From Nyssa sinensis (taxonomy: Eukaryota; Streptophyta; Magnoliopsida; Cornales; Nyssaceae): a DNA stretch of 64,000 nucleotides. A model generated the notes under the pieces. It had not been told where the DNA came from. It ran no database searches and saw only the letters and a program-made list of their open reading frames with translations. The number at the start of each line of letters is the position of its first letter. The first letter of the stretch is position 1. Made by a program: the position numbers and the translations under genes. Shown piece after piece: positions 46,080 through 59,300 of the stretch. The stretch covers positions 53,230,347 through 53,294,346 of the forward strand of contig CM018048.1 in the NCBI GenBank assembly GCA_008638375.1, written 5' to 3'.

Positions 46080-46931
46080 TTGATGGTTCTTATTGTAACG
46101 CCATTTTTTGTATTGTAATAAAGTGATGAGTTAAAAATATATATGATGCTTGAAAAATTAATGGAAAATTTTGAAGCAAGTGAAAATACGTTTCATTATC
46201 ATGCTCTGCAAGTTGTGAAATAAAAGTCATCCAAATAATCTTCAAATTCACTCTAGTAATTGATCAGACCATTTCATTGAACCCTACATAAAACTATAAA
46301 AGCTAGCCTGCAAGTTCAACATCTACAACAGGAAGGCCTGGCAGCCTCCTTAACAAGGTGGCTATCTATTAAGATCCCATCGACAAATCAGCTTTGCAGC
46401 TGTCCACAATGGTTGGAGATTAGATAGCTGTCAAAGGGAGAAGGTCCATTGCTGCCTTCACTTCCTCCCTCCCATGTTTTTAACCGCATCCCAAGAACAA
46501 CACTGCACCATCTCCTCATCATTGCTGTCACAATAATTCTCAACTGTCCATTTAGTGTTAAAATTTGGGTTGTCGGAGGAGGAGGACAAGGATTCTTGTC
46601 GGTCCTTTTTTCTTTAATTTTTTTCATTTGGCTGTATAAGATAGCCTGGACATTTCAATTGAAATTTTTCTTCTTTTAATTGGAGTTTATGCGGCATGCA
46701 TACATTGCGAAGGTTGGAACACGAAAGTTAGATAGTCTGACCCTAGCATCCCTCGATACTATGACTTGTTGGGGGGAAAATACAAATTAAGAGTTGAGAA
46801 CAAAACAAAACCCTCCATTTCTGATCTAGATAAATAGCAAGAAGAACACTGATCTGCATGAGAGGCAAAAGCAATTTGGACTGAACAATCAGAAGGAAAG
46901 CAAAGAATAATGACATAACGAAAAACAATAA

Positions 46932-47424
46932 GACCACGTTTGGTAAGTCGGAATGACGGTAGGAATGGAATGCGCATTCCTGTGTTTGTTTAAACTTTTT
47001 AGGCCGAAATGGTCATTCCATTCCAAAGAAGTCAGAATCGTCATTCTTTACCAAAAGTCACAAAATGCTCATCCCATTCCTTACCAAAATTTTTAATTTT
47101 TTTTTTTTTTGTCAATAAAACAAATGCAGGTTGAATTTTTTTTTTGCCAATAAAAAAAATGTAAGTTGAATTTTTTTTTCATTAAATGTACATGAAAGCT
47201 TTGAAATTTATACAACTACTTTGAATATCTAACTTAATATTAACTTCATTCCAACAATTTGATGGTTCAAACCAAACACAGGAATGTAATTGTTATTCCA
47301 CTATTGGGTATTCAAGCCAAACAAAAAAATAGGAATAATTATTCTCATTCCATTCCTGCTCCATTCTATTCATGATGCTATTCCAATTCTTGTCTTATTC
47401 CTTTTTCAGCATACCAAACATGCC
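46932..47424. mobile_element. hAT-like MITE, about 490 bp
   Basis: The left end GACCACGTTTGGTA and the right end TACCAAACATGCC form an imperfect terminal inverted repeat. The interior is rich in GGAATG/CATTCC words in opposite orientation near the two ends. The CACGTTTGGTA-type terminus is common in plant hAT-like MITEs. A target duplication was not clear. Confidence 0.55.
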
Positions 47425-49163
47425 AAATTACTAGTAGAGTAGAGTAAATGAGATATTTAATAAATGTGTAAAATAAAGAAAGAAAATTCTCAAGTTTCTA
47501 GGCACGTGAGATTTTAAGACAACAAAAAAATATGTCATAACTGTAGTATTGTTCCCACTTACATAAGGTACTATGAAGGGTAAATTGGAGACAAACCTAA
47601 CATTTGAAATTATTTTTGCCTAAAGTGATTACTCTTAGACTTAAACTGGCATTCTCTCGCTTGGCAGCCCTGAACATTTTACCATTTCACCAAGTAATGG
47701 GTTCTATTTTAAGTAAGATAACTAAGAAGTAAAAAAAAATCATTAAGAAATGAATAATTCCAAATGCATATTTGTACCTCTCTTAGTAACAAGAAGTTTG
47801 AGGGAATTTTTTTCTTTAAGTTTTACATTTCTGTGCTCTTTAGTTCCAATAGAAAAGCGTGGGGGGGGTGGGTGGTTAAACCATCAGTAGTGCAGGGTGT
47901 CATTGAGTTGACATAACAAAACGTAAAACAAGCAGGAGAATCGAAAATAAAACTCGAGAGCAACAAAAAGTACCACCGATTTCTTTTCTTTGGAAAAAAA
48001 AAAAGATGGAAAAGGAAAGTCAACTTCTTAAACACAAGGATCAAAAGGAAAAGGAGTTAATTTGATCAAGAATGGGGTAAAAAAGCTTTTAAACAATTTA
48101 TGAGCTAAACTAATAAACATGTGAATTCACAAGAAGCACATACTTCCTAGGCTAAATCAAACCAGACCGGTAAATATAAATCTGATCAAAAAACCACCAT
48201 AGCAGAAGAAGACACCAGCAAACAAATGCATAAAAACAAACCTGTTTCATCAAGAATACAAACTGTGTGTTACAAGACCTGTAAATCCATTTAGATTGAC
48301 TTCAAGGAAAACAAATACAGATTTGGAAGAAGGAAATTTAAACAAAACCCAATGTTTACTCAAAAGAAACGTCGAAAAGAAATTTGATCTCAATATGGAT
48401 CAAAAGAAGCACTGGCCCCAGAGACCTGGGTCTGGGTCCAAACTGAACAAGACAAATCATCCCCAAACAAAAATAAATAAACCACCACATAAAAAAATAA
48501 AAATAAAAAGATACTCAGAGTTAGAAGAAAATTAAAATCATCAATCAATGACTATATAAATGGAGGCAAAAAGAAAAATCGTTTCTTTTTTCTTTTTGTT
48601 ACACCAAGTGTCCCTGACCAATTTAAAGTCCAAGACTAATCCTCGACAGATGCATTTGTACTTATCTGGCAGAGAAAACCAAGGGAAATCCATCCAGTTT
48701 TACATTTTCCGGCCTCTCGTTACTAAGAAAACAAAATTGCCACTTAGCTCCACCAACTAATTGTCAATACCTAATGAAGATTATATATTTGCTTTTTTCG
48801 GCAACTTTTCCGTTTTTATTCGGTTTCTCAGCAACCAAAGAGGCATGAATGAAAACTAAAGCAGACGAAGAAGACGCAGTGAATCAAAGCGTAATTAAAT
48901 CATTGGTAAAAGAGAAATTAGATCCACAGATATAAATATCAAACTTAAATGCTCTCAAAGCTCAATCACTCCATATTCAGACGTAAATCCCTATAAATTA
49001 AACCAAAAAAATAAATAAACAGGAGATATCAACGACAGACGAACACTAGAAACATGTATCGAATTGAATTTTGGAATGAAATTGAAAACAGATTACAACA
49101 TGGAATCTGAAACAATCCAGAGCATAAGGGCTCGAATTCGAGACAAGAAACCAAAGAAATTAC

Positions 49164-49255
49164 CTTCACTGTTTCATAAATTCATCGGCGAGAAGGAGAA
49201 AGACCGCTAGGGATTTTCGAGCGCCGGCAACAACCAAGGCAAGGCGGACACAGGG
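49164..49255 (-). other. Candidate 5'-UTR exon of the repeat-protein gene
   Basis: A GC-richer leader on the minus strand ends with AAACAGTGAAG followed by the donor GTAATTTC at 49163-49156. A TATA-like word TATATATG lies just upstream, near 49274. It resembles a genuine first non-coding exon in front of a long 5'-UTR intron. Linkage to the ATG at 43819 is inferred from strand and order only. Confidence 0.45.
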
Positions 49256-49370
49256 AGAAAATTTGGAAAAGTACATATATACGAAGATAGAGTGGGAGCG
49301 ATTACAGGTGGAAATCAACGAATTGGTGGGAAAGCAGCGCACGTGGCGCCGGCGTACGCTAAGCGTGGCT
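49256..49370 (-). promoter_or_regulatory. Putative promoter with G-box
   Basis: TATA-like TATATATG at about 49272-49282 and a CACGTG at 49340-49345, embedded in GC-rich GCACGTGGCGCCGGCG. Sequence turns sharply AT-rich beyond 49375. Confidence 0.45.
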
Positions 49371-52300
49371 TCATTATTTAAACTTATTTCACATTATTTA
49401 AAAATAGTTTTTTGATAATATTAACTTTTTGAGATTTTATAACTATTAGAGTTTTTTTGTTATTACTGCTTAATAATTGTTTTACTCAAAACTATTGAGA
49501 CTAAAATAATTTATTTATTATAAAAAAAAATAGAGAGAATAAGTAAATACTTTTTTTAACCATTTTCTTCAATTTCCTTTTAGTTTTGAACCTAATGTAA
49601 AATGGACGTATGAACTTTTTCTCTCTTATTTTTTTAAACTAAATGCTCTAACTTTTTTTCCTTCTTTTTAAAAATCCGGGCTAATTATTAAATTAACTTC
49701 CTACTTAGAAATGAGGGTCAAGGATTAAAGTTGCAAAATAAAATAATCATTGTAAAAATGATATAATTAGTATATACTGTTATACTGTATAAGTATACTG
49801 TTATAGAGATCATGGTGGTCCATAGAGCACCAAATATTTTTAAACGCCAAGCTTGCCCCTAACGGTATACAGTGATCAGTCAAGGTTAGGGATGGTAATT
49901 TGTTTCGTTCTATCGAGACTTATTTCATCTCGTGAGGTATGGCTGGAGATGGTCCCCCTGCCTTGACTCCTGTTCCATTTATATATTAAATTTTTTTATT
50001 TGTTCTTATATACCTAATATTTATTAATAAATAATATTGTATAATTTTAAATTTTTTTTTGTATTTGTTATTTTAGTAAAAAAAATTAATTTATTTATCA
50101 AAATAAAAATTTTAATTTATTTAAAATATATATATATGAAATTTGAGATAAGGTAGGATAAAACCAATAATCGAAATAAACTTCTAAATAAGACATAAAC
50201 AAAACGAATAATATAAATAGAATTGAAATTTGAAAGATGCACCCACCACAACCTTGTCCCCATTGTGATTCCTACCGTGGACACTTCTGCGGCTGAAAGG
50301 TCAAGTCATCATGGCGTCGCGATATGAAATCGACGTCTGAAGCACCAACGCTCGCACGCTCTCGCTGTAACAAGTCAACGTGACGTATGTGGTTTTGCCA
50401 CCTTACATTACTCGGCAGCGGCTCGTCACCGTTCGTGGTGGTGCCTTTGCCCCCACACCTTTGTTGACCCCACAGGGAAGGGAGAAACACGATGGCTCTG
50501 GCGATTCGCATTTCATTACTGCGGCGGTTTTTTAATCTTCAAACCGCTTAACTTAAGCAAGTCTATTGTAAATCTGTGCTTCAAACAAGATGATAGTGTA
50601 ATTTCTATATGGTGCTTGTATAGTGATCATAAAAAAAAAAAAATTAATTATGCAGTGAGAGTGTGACATTATATCATCGTATAACAATCTCTTATAAATA
50701 TAAAATTTTCTTATAATTTTGGCACATAAACTTCTCACTAATTTAAAAAAAATTAAATATTTGTGAGAGATCATCACACGATGACTTGATGTGACGATTT
50801 CATGAATAATTTTTCAAAAAAAAGAAAGAAAAATAGTGTAGTTTTCAAGCAATGTTAAAGCATCTTTAACAAGGTGGAGGTATTTTGGAGGGTAAAATGT
50901 CTATTTGCTTTCGATATTATACATCTCCCACCTAAGGGAGGGAAAAAAAAAATTAGGAAGGGCTAAAAAAAATTTAGTGGGAAATTTTGGAATAAAAAAA
51001 TGATATAAATGATTGGATTTTAAAAAAATTTAGTAAGAATTTTTTGAGTTAGGCCAAAGTTTTAGTGTGAGAAATGATAAAAATAATGAGATTTAATAAA
51101 TAAGATTAGAATAAACAAAATTTTAAAGTAGACTAACTTAAATAAAGTCAAAATTTTACATGTATAATTTTTTTTTTCAAAATCTAGGGTTGTATATAGC
51201 TCGGGCAAATCTACTAAGACTTCTGCCCCAGCTCTCATCATCATATTTAATAATGACAGTCGAAATAAGTATTTGATGTTCGTTGTCAGTGGTGAAAGAC
51301 GCATATATGATAGTGGGAGATGTATAACACTTTTTTTCAACAAATTTTTAATTTTTTTTATCTTTCAAGTCATGATCATAGTTGTCAAATTATTTAAATG
51401 ATTCTAAACGATAAACCTAGTTTTACTTCCTAAAGAACTACACAGATGCCCAAACAATCGTCCCACCAAAAAAATAGTACAAAAAGAATCCAATCATTAT
51501 TTCAATTTATAATTTCATACAAAATATTTTATTTACAATAAATTATATAAAGAAAGAAAACATTCTTATTTCTACTCAAAAATATGAAGGAGAAAAAAAA
51601 AAACACAAAACAACTATGTATTACTAATGTTATTTTGTGTCAACAAAAAAAATTAGTCTAGATTTTAGAAATATTGTTGCATGTGTAAATAAATTAAATA
51701 ATATGGATAATATAATACAAATCACTTGAATATAATTTAACATATTCAAATAATAAAATCTGATTATATTTAAAAAATGTTAAATAAAAATGAAAAAATT
51801 TAAAACAATAACCATTAAACTAGTCATAAAATTTGAAGGATAAGATAATATTAATATAATTTTTTAGAGATATTAGCTTTATTTATTACAAATAAATAGA
51901 ATAAAATGTTATTGTATAAATAAGAGCTTCACGATAGTCAATATTTAAAATATTTTTAATATTTTTATTAATTTCACCTCACTTATTCACGAATTCAATA
52001 ATATATTCAATAGCTAACAATAAAAACAAAAAACAAAAAAATATAATAATAAAGTAAAAGTTTTATTATGAATTAAAATGCAAAATTTGATTAATAACAA
52101 ATATTTACTGTTTAGGCATTAAGAGGACCGTTTAAATATTTAGATTCAAATATGAATGGCCTAGACAGTTTTCTTGTACCCGCGCGTAAGAATATAGGGT
52201 GTTCCTCTTGTACTTCTTTTCGATTGTTCAATATTTAATTTGCCATTCTAGGGATAATATCATGATAGTGACCGTATTGATGTGCTTTCCTCAGAACCTT

Positions 52301-53351
52301 TTGTTTATTAGCTTCCCGGAGTAAGAACTTTCCTCAGACATTCAGGTTTCCATTAATTAAGAATATGCGTTCTAAGATTCTGTACTTAGGAGGCATGCCC
52401 ACACACAATTGATGTATATACATAAATAATTAAATACTATATATTAAAATTATTTTTTTGGTAAACCAATTCAATGGATCAAACAAATCATTTCATGTTA
52501 TGTATAAAAAAGAATATTTTTAATTTCCTAAAAATTACACAACTGATGCACGTGACATAAAGTGATTGGCTTAATCTCATTCAAAAACTTAAGATGATGC
52601 AGCATTGTATAAATGAACTTAATACTTTCTTCTTTATTAAGTATAATGGTGAAGTCCAGTACAACACCAGACTATCACAAGAGCTCCATTTTTTATAAAT
52701 ATATATATATATATATATATATTATGGAAATAGAAAGAGAGGGGAATTGGTGGGCTGGGTGGAAAGATTGCCAAAGAAGCAGAAATTTAATGATGAGAAA
52801 GGTGGTGGTGGTGGTGGGGGTTGAATTGTTTGCTTCAACAATCATATTTTGTCCTCGCTGTACTTAAAAAGGCCATTTGGCACAATTTTAATTCCGATAC
52901 AAATAACTTTGTCTCTAAAATTGCAGGAGGGACCCACAATTTTGTACCCCCATCCACGAACTGGCTCATAATGTGTTTCATGTTATACACATTACACACT
53001 TTGTCCAAACAAAACCAAGGTTCACTGTGAATGTGAAGTCAGTGCACCATATGGTAGCTGATAAGAAGAGACCTTAGTTTAATACAAGTGAAAAGGGATC
53101 CCATATTTCATTAGATTTTGCAATACATTCAACTGAAAGGTGAAGATCCCAGAGGAACATAAAACCCAAAATAAAAAATCAGCCAATTCTACTCCAACTA
53201 TGAGCTCACATATTTCCGCTCAAGAAGGAATCCAAGTTTTCTGAAATAAATCTCTAATCCCTTTCGTAGCCATGGAAGCAAATGCCGTTGTAAGCGAACT
53301 TGAAGAAGCCTACAAATGAAAATGCCCAGGGGAGGAAAAATGCGGTTGTCC
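49371..53351. other. Intergenic region between the repeat-protein gene and PAM71
   Basis: Mostly very AT-rich. A short GC-richer block at 50225-50530 has an open minus-strand stretch (50511-50272) without recognisable similarity. (TA)n at 52699-52722 and (GGT)n at 52800-52817. The part nearest 53351 should contain the PAM71 3' UTR. Confidence 0.45.
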
Positions 53352-56300
53352 CTAACTCACTATCTCAATCAAAGTAACTGCTGCAAAGACGAGGAAAAGA
53401 GAACCTCCAACGTAGGCAATAACCTGTACACGTAACAAAAGAAAGACTAGTTATCAACGATTAAAGAGATTTCGGATGATTAAAACAATAATCCTCAAGG
53501 TACAAGTCATCTTTGTGGAAATGTGATGCCAACAGCCAGGTGTCGTCAGACAAATTCTTGACCTGGTTCCATGAAAGTGATGTTCCAACTGACGGACCTT
53601 GCAGGACATTATTGTAATGTTGCTGACTCAATTTAATTATTTCCTTTATAAATTGGTTAGTAACATAATTACATTCAATGGACTGAATATTTTTTTACCA
53701 CAAAAGAATTCTATTGGCTGGATTCCAAATTGTGGGTAATTGGCCTCAAATAATTTTTAACAGAGATTATCTCAGGTAGGCAACTTTAAACATGATTTGA
53801 GCCATAATTTGTGAATAATTGGGGTTTATCAGGGAAGGAAGGAACGTCATAAAGTTCATAACTGACCGCAATAATAAGATATAAATAAAATCTACGGATA
53901 TTTTTAGATCAAGCTAGGACAGCAAATTATATTTCCAACGATATTGTTCATATATTAAGTCTTAGTTGTATTGTGATTTTAAATAAGTTAATATTTAAAA
54001 ATAATACATGAATTATCAAGTTAATTGCAAAATTAGGCAAAATATTTGATAATGAAATATTTCAGATTTTGTCAAACTGGGCTTTGAGTGAGTGTTGCAG
54101 ACAGAACAGAACATTTTCATATCTTAACTGACTTGCATTTCCCTTGCAACAAAGAAAAGTTGAGGACTCTGGGGAATCAAGTAATGTTAAATTTTTCAGA
54201 AAAAAATATTATCATTTCAAGGATGTGTTTTGGATGATTAATGAGGGTATAGTATCATCTCACCTTCTCGGATAAGAATGTCCCCAGCAAAGAACCTCCC
54301 AAAACAGCCAGCTGCATAAACACTAAGGGGTCAGCTTTAACAAAGAATACATCAGCATGTTAGAAAGAAAAAAGAAAAAAAGGAAACAATCAATTTACCA
54401 ATGGATGACAAAAAATTAAGATTGTGGACTATATTATAATTTCTCTGTAAACAATCTGTTAATCCCCTCCTCCGACCCAAGAAAAAGAAAAAAGAAGAAG
54501 CAAATAATCCGTACATGCTGCCAAATTACAGTAGCTTCTAACACTAAAAGCAAATTGCAAAATTTGAAGTCATTCTGCAAACTGCTCCCTAACTACTGGC
54601 CAAAATTGTGCAAGTTGCTTTTAATTATATAGGGAACTTACAATTTTTGCTGATTTAGTAGCTTATTATTGGTGGCTGCAAAAAAGTGGGTCAATATCCT
54701 TTCTGAAGTTAGAAATTACCAAAGTTGCAGCTCCATGACCAGCTAGTGCCCCCCCAATGACTCCAAGAGGTGAAGATGCTGCAGCGAGTGCTGAATAAGA
54801 AGAATTGTGTCAGTTGAGGATGTGAAAGGCAAGCCCTAAGCAAGACTTTGTCAGGACAAGGAGATTGTGACCTATCACCATTGGAGGTTGTGTATAGGAA
54901 TTGACATCTGCTCTGTTTGGTTGCTATGAAAATGTAGGAAAGAGAAAAAAAAACACAAAAATTCTAATTCTAATTTTCTATATTTTGAGCCTGAGAAACA
55001 AAACCCTTCACTCAACCAATCCCAATACAACCTTCTGGTCATAATAATAACTAGTTGGCTATAGATTTTTGTCTTCTTCTTACTAAAGAAACTGAAACAC
55101 CAAATAGCATAACATTGTATATTTAGTTGTCCTCTACTTTTTCCTCACATGTCCTGTCCAAAAAATGAGGTTTAGCATAATACGATCCACATCCAGTTTT
55201 CCTGAACATCTAAATGTTACATTTCCATGATAGTGTGTTGGATGGACCAGAAAATTTAGCAGGTGTTCAGATATCCAACAGGAACAAAGTCCATCAGTAT
55301 TCACTTTCACTTTGTGCTGTAACAGGTTCATTTTGTCTTTCATAGCTTTTGATGAATTTATTCCATATAAACTAAATTTCTAAGATATGAAAGTTGAACC
55401 TTTTTTATTTTTTTCACATTTTTTTGTCATAGTTATTTTTTTGGGTGAGTGACCCCAATATTTTGTAATAATTTTTTCCTGTCCCAAATAATTCCAATGT
55501 AAAGGATGGATTTTTGCCTTCAATATGCATTATATAACAAACTGCAAAACAGCAAACACTTTCAATCATTTTGATGCGTCAATTGTTATCATTCAAACTA
55601 GTTCATCTTTGAACTGGACATGCATGGTGTGGCCATTACATTGGGACACAACTGACGTGAACATTGATGCATACAATGTGGGCTAAAAGCTTAAATAATT
55701 CAGACAGTATGATAAGGAATTTATTTAGGCATTACTAGTGTGCAGTCAAAAAAAATATAGGTTTTCAGATTTATCACTCAATTTTTCTTTCTCGAAAAAT
55801 CAGCTTTATCACTCACCAATTGTGGAAAAAAATGATTTGTCGCCCCATTCAGCAACAAAAACTAGCAGGAAAGTGCTAATGACAGTGTTTGCAGCAGCCA
55901 AAATCCCAGCACCATTCCCTGAAAGTTCTGAAACTGCCAGCTCTGCCTGGTTCAGAATGCAACCATGAAATGCAGTTAAAACTATCTGCCAAGACACTGC
56001 CAATCTCAATGGCACACCATTAAACTGATAAAGGGGTGTGGGGGGTGGAAAAAAGGGCAAAACGAGAACATCTCATAATTTTAAGAAGTCACTTTGTAGT
56101 TTTTAATTGTAGTTTTCAGCTGTAAGAAATGACATTGATTTTTTTTGAACATACAAATAATAATACTTCAAACAGACAAAGAATATCTTGTTCTACTCTA
56201 TAGTACTTCATATGGTGTCCCAGTCAACTCTAGAGTTGTTTACAACTCAACATGATAGATACCTTTCATAGAACTGATAACAATATAACATGGCATTATA

Positions 56301-59300
56301 AAGTTTAATAAAATATATTGGTTAGAACATAAAATATGAATCTTGTATTTCTCATACTCACCAATTAAAATTTCTTTACGTAAAATGATTCATGTATGTT
56401 AAGAAAGAAAAGAACCACTAGCAATTTGATAAGTCCAATAATTTTTGGACACAAATCAGAGTGGGCCCAGTGGGGCATCCTAGAATGGAAATAGCAACTC
56501 AAAATCTTAAATATGCAAACTTGACTAAATATGTGTCTGTTTGTGAATAAACTATATTGAACTTACATGTATGTGTGTGTGTGTGTGTGTAATGGCTAAA
56601 TGTGTCTATTTGTGAATGAACTTGCATGCAAGTGTGTGTGTGTGTGCACACTTGAGTTTGTCTGTAAAATGATAAAGAAAGCATCAAAAATAAAAATAAA
56701 AAATAGAGCGCATTCTTTTACTGATAAAAAATAAAATAAAAAATAGCAGGCATTCTTCAACACATCTTTGAAGGACATAAAGGTGGGTTGGTGGACACTT
56801 GAACAAGTATCCAAACTGGTGTTAAATATAGGTGTTGTGGTTGAATGTCAGACATGCTTTTTTTAATGCGAAAGCTTCATCTGTTCATCATTAGGGAAAA
56901 GTGTCTAGCATATCATAGGGTAACTCCTATCACATAGTGAATTGTTTTTTAGAGACAGATTGAGCAAACAATTGCTCCAAAAGCTTAAGCTGCTAAAGAA
57001 TGGGCCAACAATATATATCAAGCTCTCAACACTCCCTCTCATGTGCAACCCCGGCCTAGCATGTGGAGAGACAAACAAACCACACAAATACAAAACAGAA
57101 TATGATGCAACTTTGCACAAACAAACACAATAGGGGAATAAATGCAAACAGAGAGACTTAAACCCAAGATCTCTTATAACCAAAGCTTTGATACCATGTT
57201 AATCAACCAATTACTCCAAAAGCTTAAGCTACTAGAGAATGGGCCAACAATGTATATCAAGCTTTCAACACAGATCATTTTGACTCTTTCACCAAAATCA
57301 TTTAAAAGAGCTAAAGTTAATGTCAGGATATTGATGCTAGGTAACGACTAAATAGATCAGAATTTCAAATAGAAAATTCACCTCCTTCTGTTCTTCTTCT
57401 GATTTTAGACCATCACTGGAGGCAGCTTCAAGCAAGGTTGAAACCCCAAAATACACCTCCAATCAATAACAATTATTAGATTTGTAATGCTAATTTTTAT
57501 CAGAAAATAGGTTCTACGTGCTAAGTCATGATACACACAATAAAATTTGTATGTGTTTATAGTACAGTTCATTTACCAGAAGGCAAACCGCTGCAATATC
57601 ATCAACAGGTAAATCAGTGTCACCAAATCTGCCATTCAGAAAACTATATTAGGACAAGACTTGGTGAACTGACTGAATCATCTTCTATTTAGAATAGGGA
57701 GAAGCAATGCCAGCAATATTTACTGAATAGAAAATCCACGGATATGTCCAGATGACAAGGATGGTCTACTTATGCAATACCTGTATATGCACTGCACACA
57801 CTGTGACAGAAGTCACAGAACACATCATTCTATATGTCAAAATTAGGCAGTTACCTGCCACAGATGACAAGTTCAAGCATGCCAAACCATGTGATCAAAT
57901 CCCATTCTTCCAAAAGGTCACACAGATGTTATCACTATTGTAAAAAGATTTGGAGGATGGATGATTACAATGATCTGATTGCTTGAATATTATGCTAGAG
58001 ATCTCCCAGGCAAGACTAATTAATGATGTCTCCAATCTATCTACATGTCTGCTGAGTTCAGTAGCATGCCACTAATTAAAAAACCAAAACTACCCCACAA
58101 TAAGAAACTCCAATTATGTAGAGTTACTGAATTACATGAGAATCTTAAGGGAAGTACCTGAATGGAAGGATATCATCAACATAGTGAAAAGTTCGTCCAA
58201 GAACAACGGATATGACTGTCATTACCCTGCCCATGATACATTGGCATGTTTATGAGTTAAAGGAAATGAAAATTCCTAATATATCTATTTTGAGATTATC
58301 ACACTGATAATCTTTCTTCACCAATCACAATTACTAGTCTTTTACTTGATGTTATAAGACAGCTTTGAGAGTTGTTGATCTAATATTTTGAATATAACGA
58401 TTTCATGATGAATTAAACAGAATAAGAAGAATAAACTCTTAATGAAAGAAATGGTTACAGGATTGTTATGCACTTAGCAATATTCCAACTGCTATTGATC
58501 AGTAACAGTTTGGAAGGCATCACTAGAAAGCCCTGAACGGAATTATATTGAAACTGATATCACAAATCTTGAAGTATTTGCATGGTATTTCTCAAAGTAC
58601 AGGAGATTGCTTTCTCGTACCCTCTAATGTTGACAGTACAGTTATCTATAACTATCATCTAGTGGTTTATACTGAAAAACACATACATGCAATATACCAA
58701 TTGAAATATTTTTGTGATTGAAATATCATTAAGAGATGGCTTTAAATGTGGACATCATCTAAATCACTAAGCATAAACAGAATAACGTACCCAAGTGCAC
58801 CAAAAGTCCCTAAGAAAACAATGGCAGCTGAATTCCTGGCTGCTAAAAGTGCCTGGTCAAGACATTAAACATCCAAAATTTGATTTAGTTGAGAATGGAA
58901 ACCAGAACAGTTGGTAAAGTAGAAAAATAGAAGTAATCTAAGCATTGTTTAATTTGAGAAAACATTGATATGAAGAAGCAAAGGTTTAGTTGTATCTGAT
59001 TGAAAGCATGGCACCTTGTTCTATGAAAACAAATTATGTACTAAGACACAAATATACACATGCAGGTTCATCCAACTAACTCAGAAAGTTTGATTTTAAA
59101 GCTTATGAACAGAGAGTCTCAAGAAACTGTTGAGGGGTTCTCTCTCACCGCAATGAAAAAGGTTTTGTCCCCAAGTTCAGAGAAAAATATCAGCAAGAAT
59201 GCCTGTAACATAAAGAATTGCATCACGATATTAGTTTGTGAAAGTCACATGCCTGTATGAAATAATATAGAGTTCAGGTTAAAAGGCAATAAATGGTGCT

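Larger units (their letters stand above)
43820..49163 (-). other. 5'-UTR intron(s) of the repeat-protein gene
   Basis: About 5.3 kb between the start codon and the candidate leader exon. It contains an L1 fragment, a 378-bp inverted-repeat element, a hAT-like MITE and otherwise A/T-rich sequence (47430-49160) in which I see no gene. A further UTR exon near 43920-43960 is possible. Confidence 0.5.

Noticed and set aside
50272..50511. GC-richer block with an open minus-strand reading of 79 codons
   Set aside because: No recognisable motif, no adjoining exons, and the length is easily expected by chance.
54905..55015. Sequence beginning CTGTTTGGTTGCTATG, similar to one at 26790
   Set aside because: The GTTTGGTTG word is frequent in plant MITE termini, but I could not find a paired inverted end at either place.
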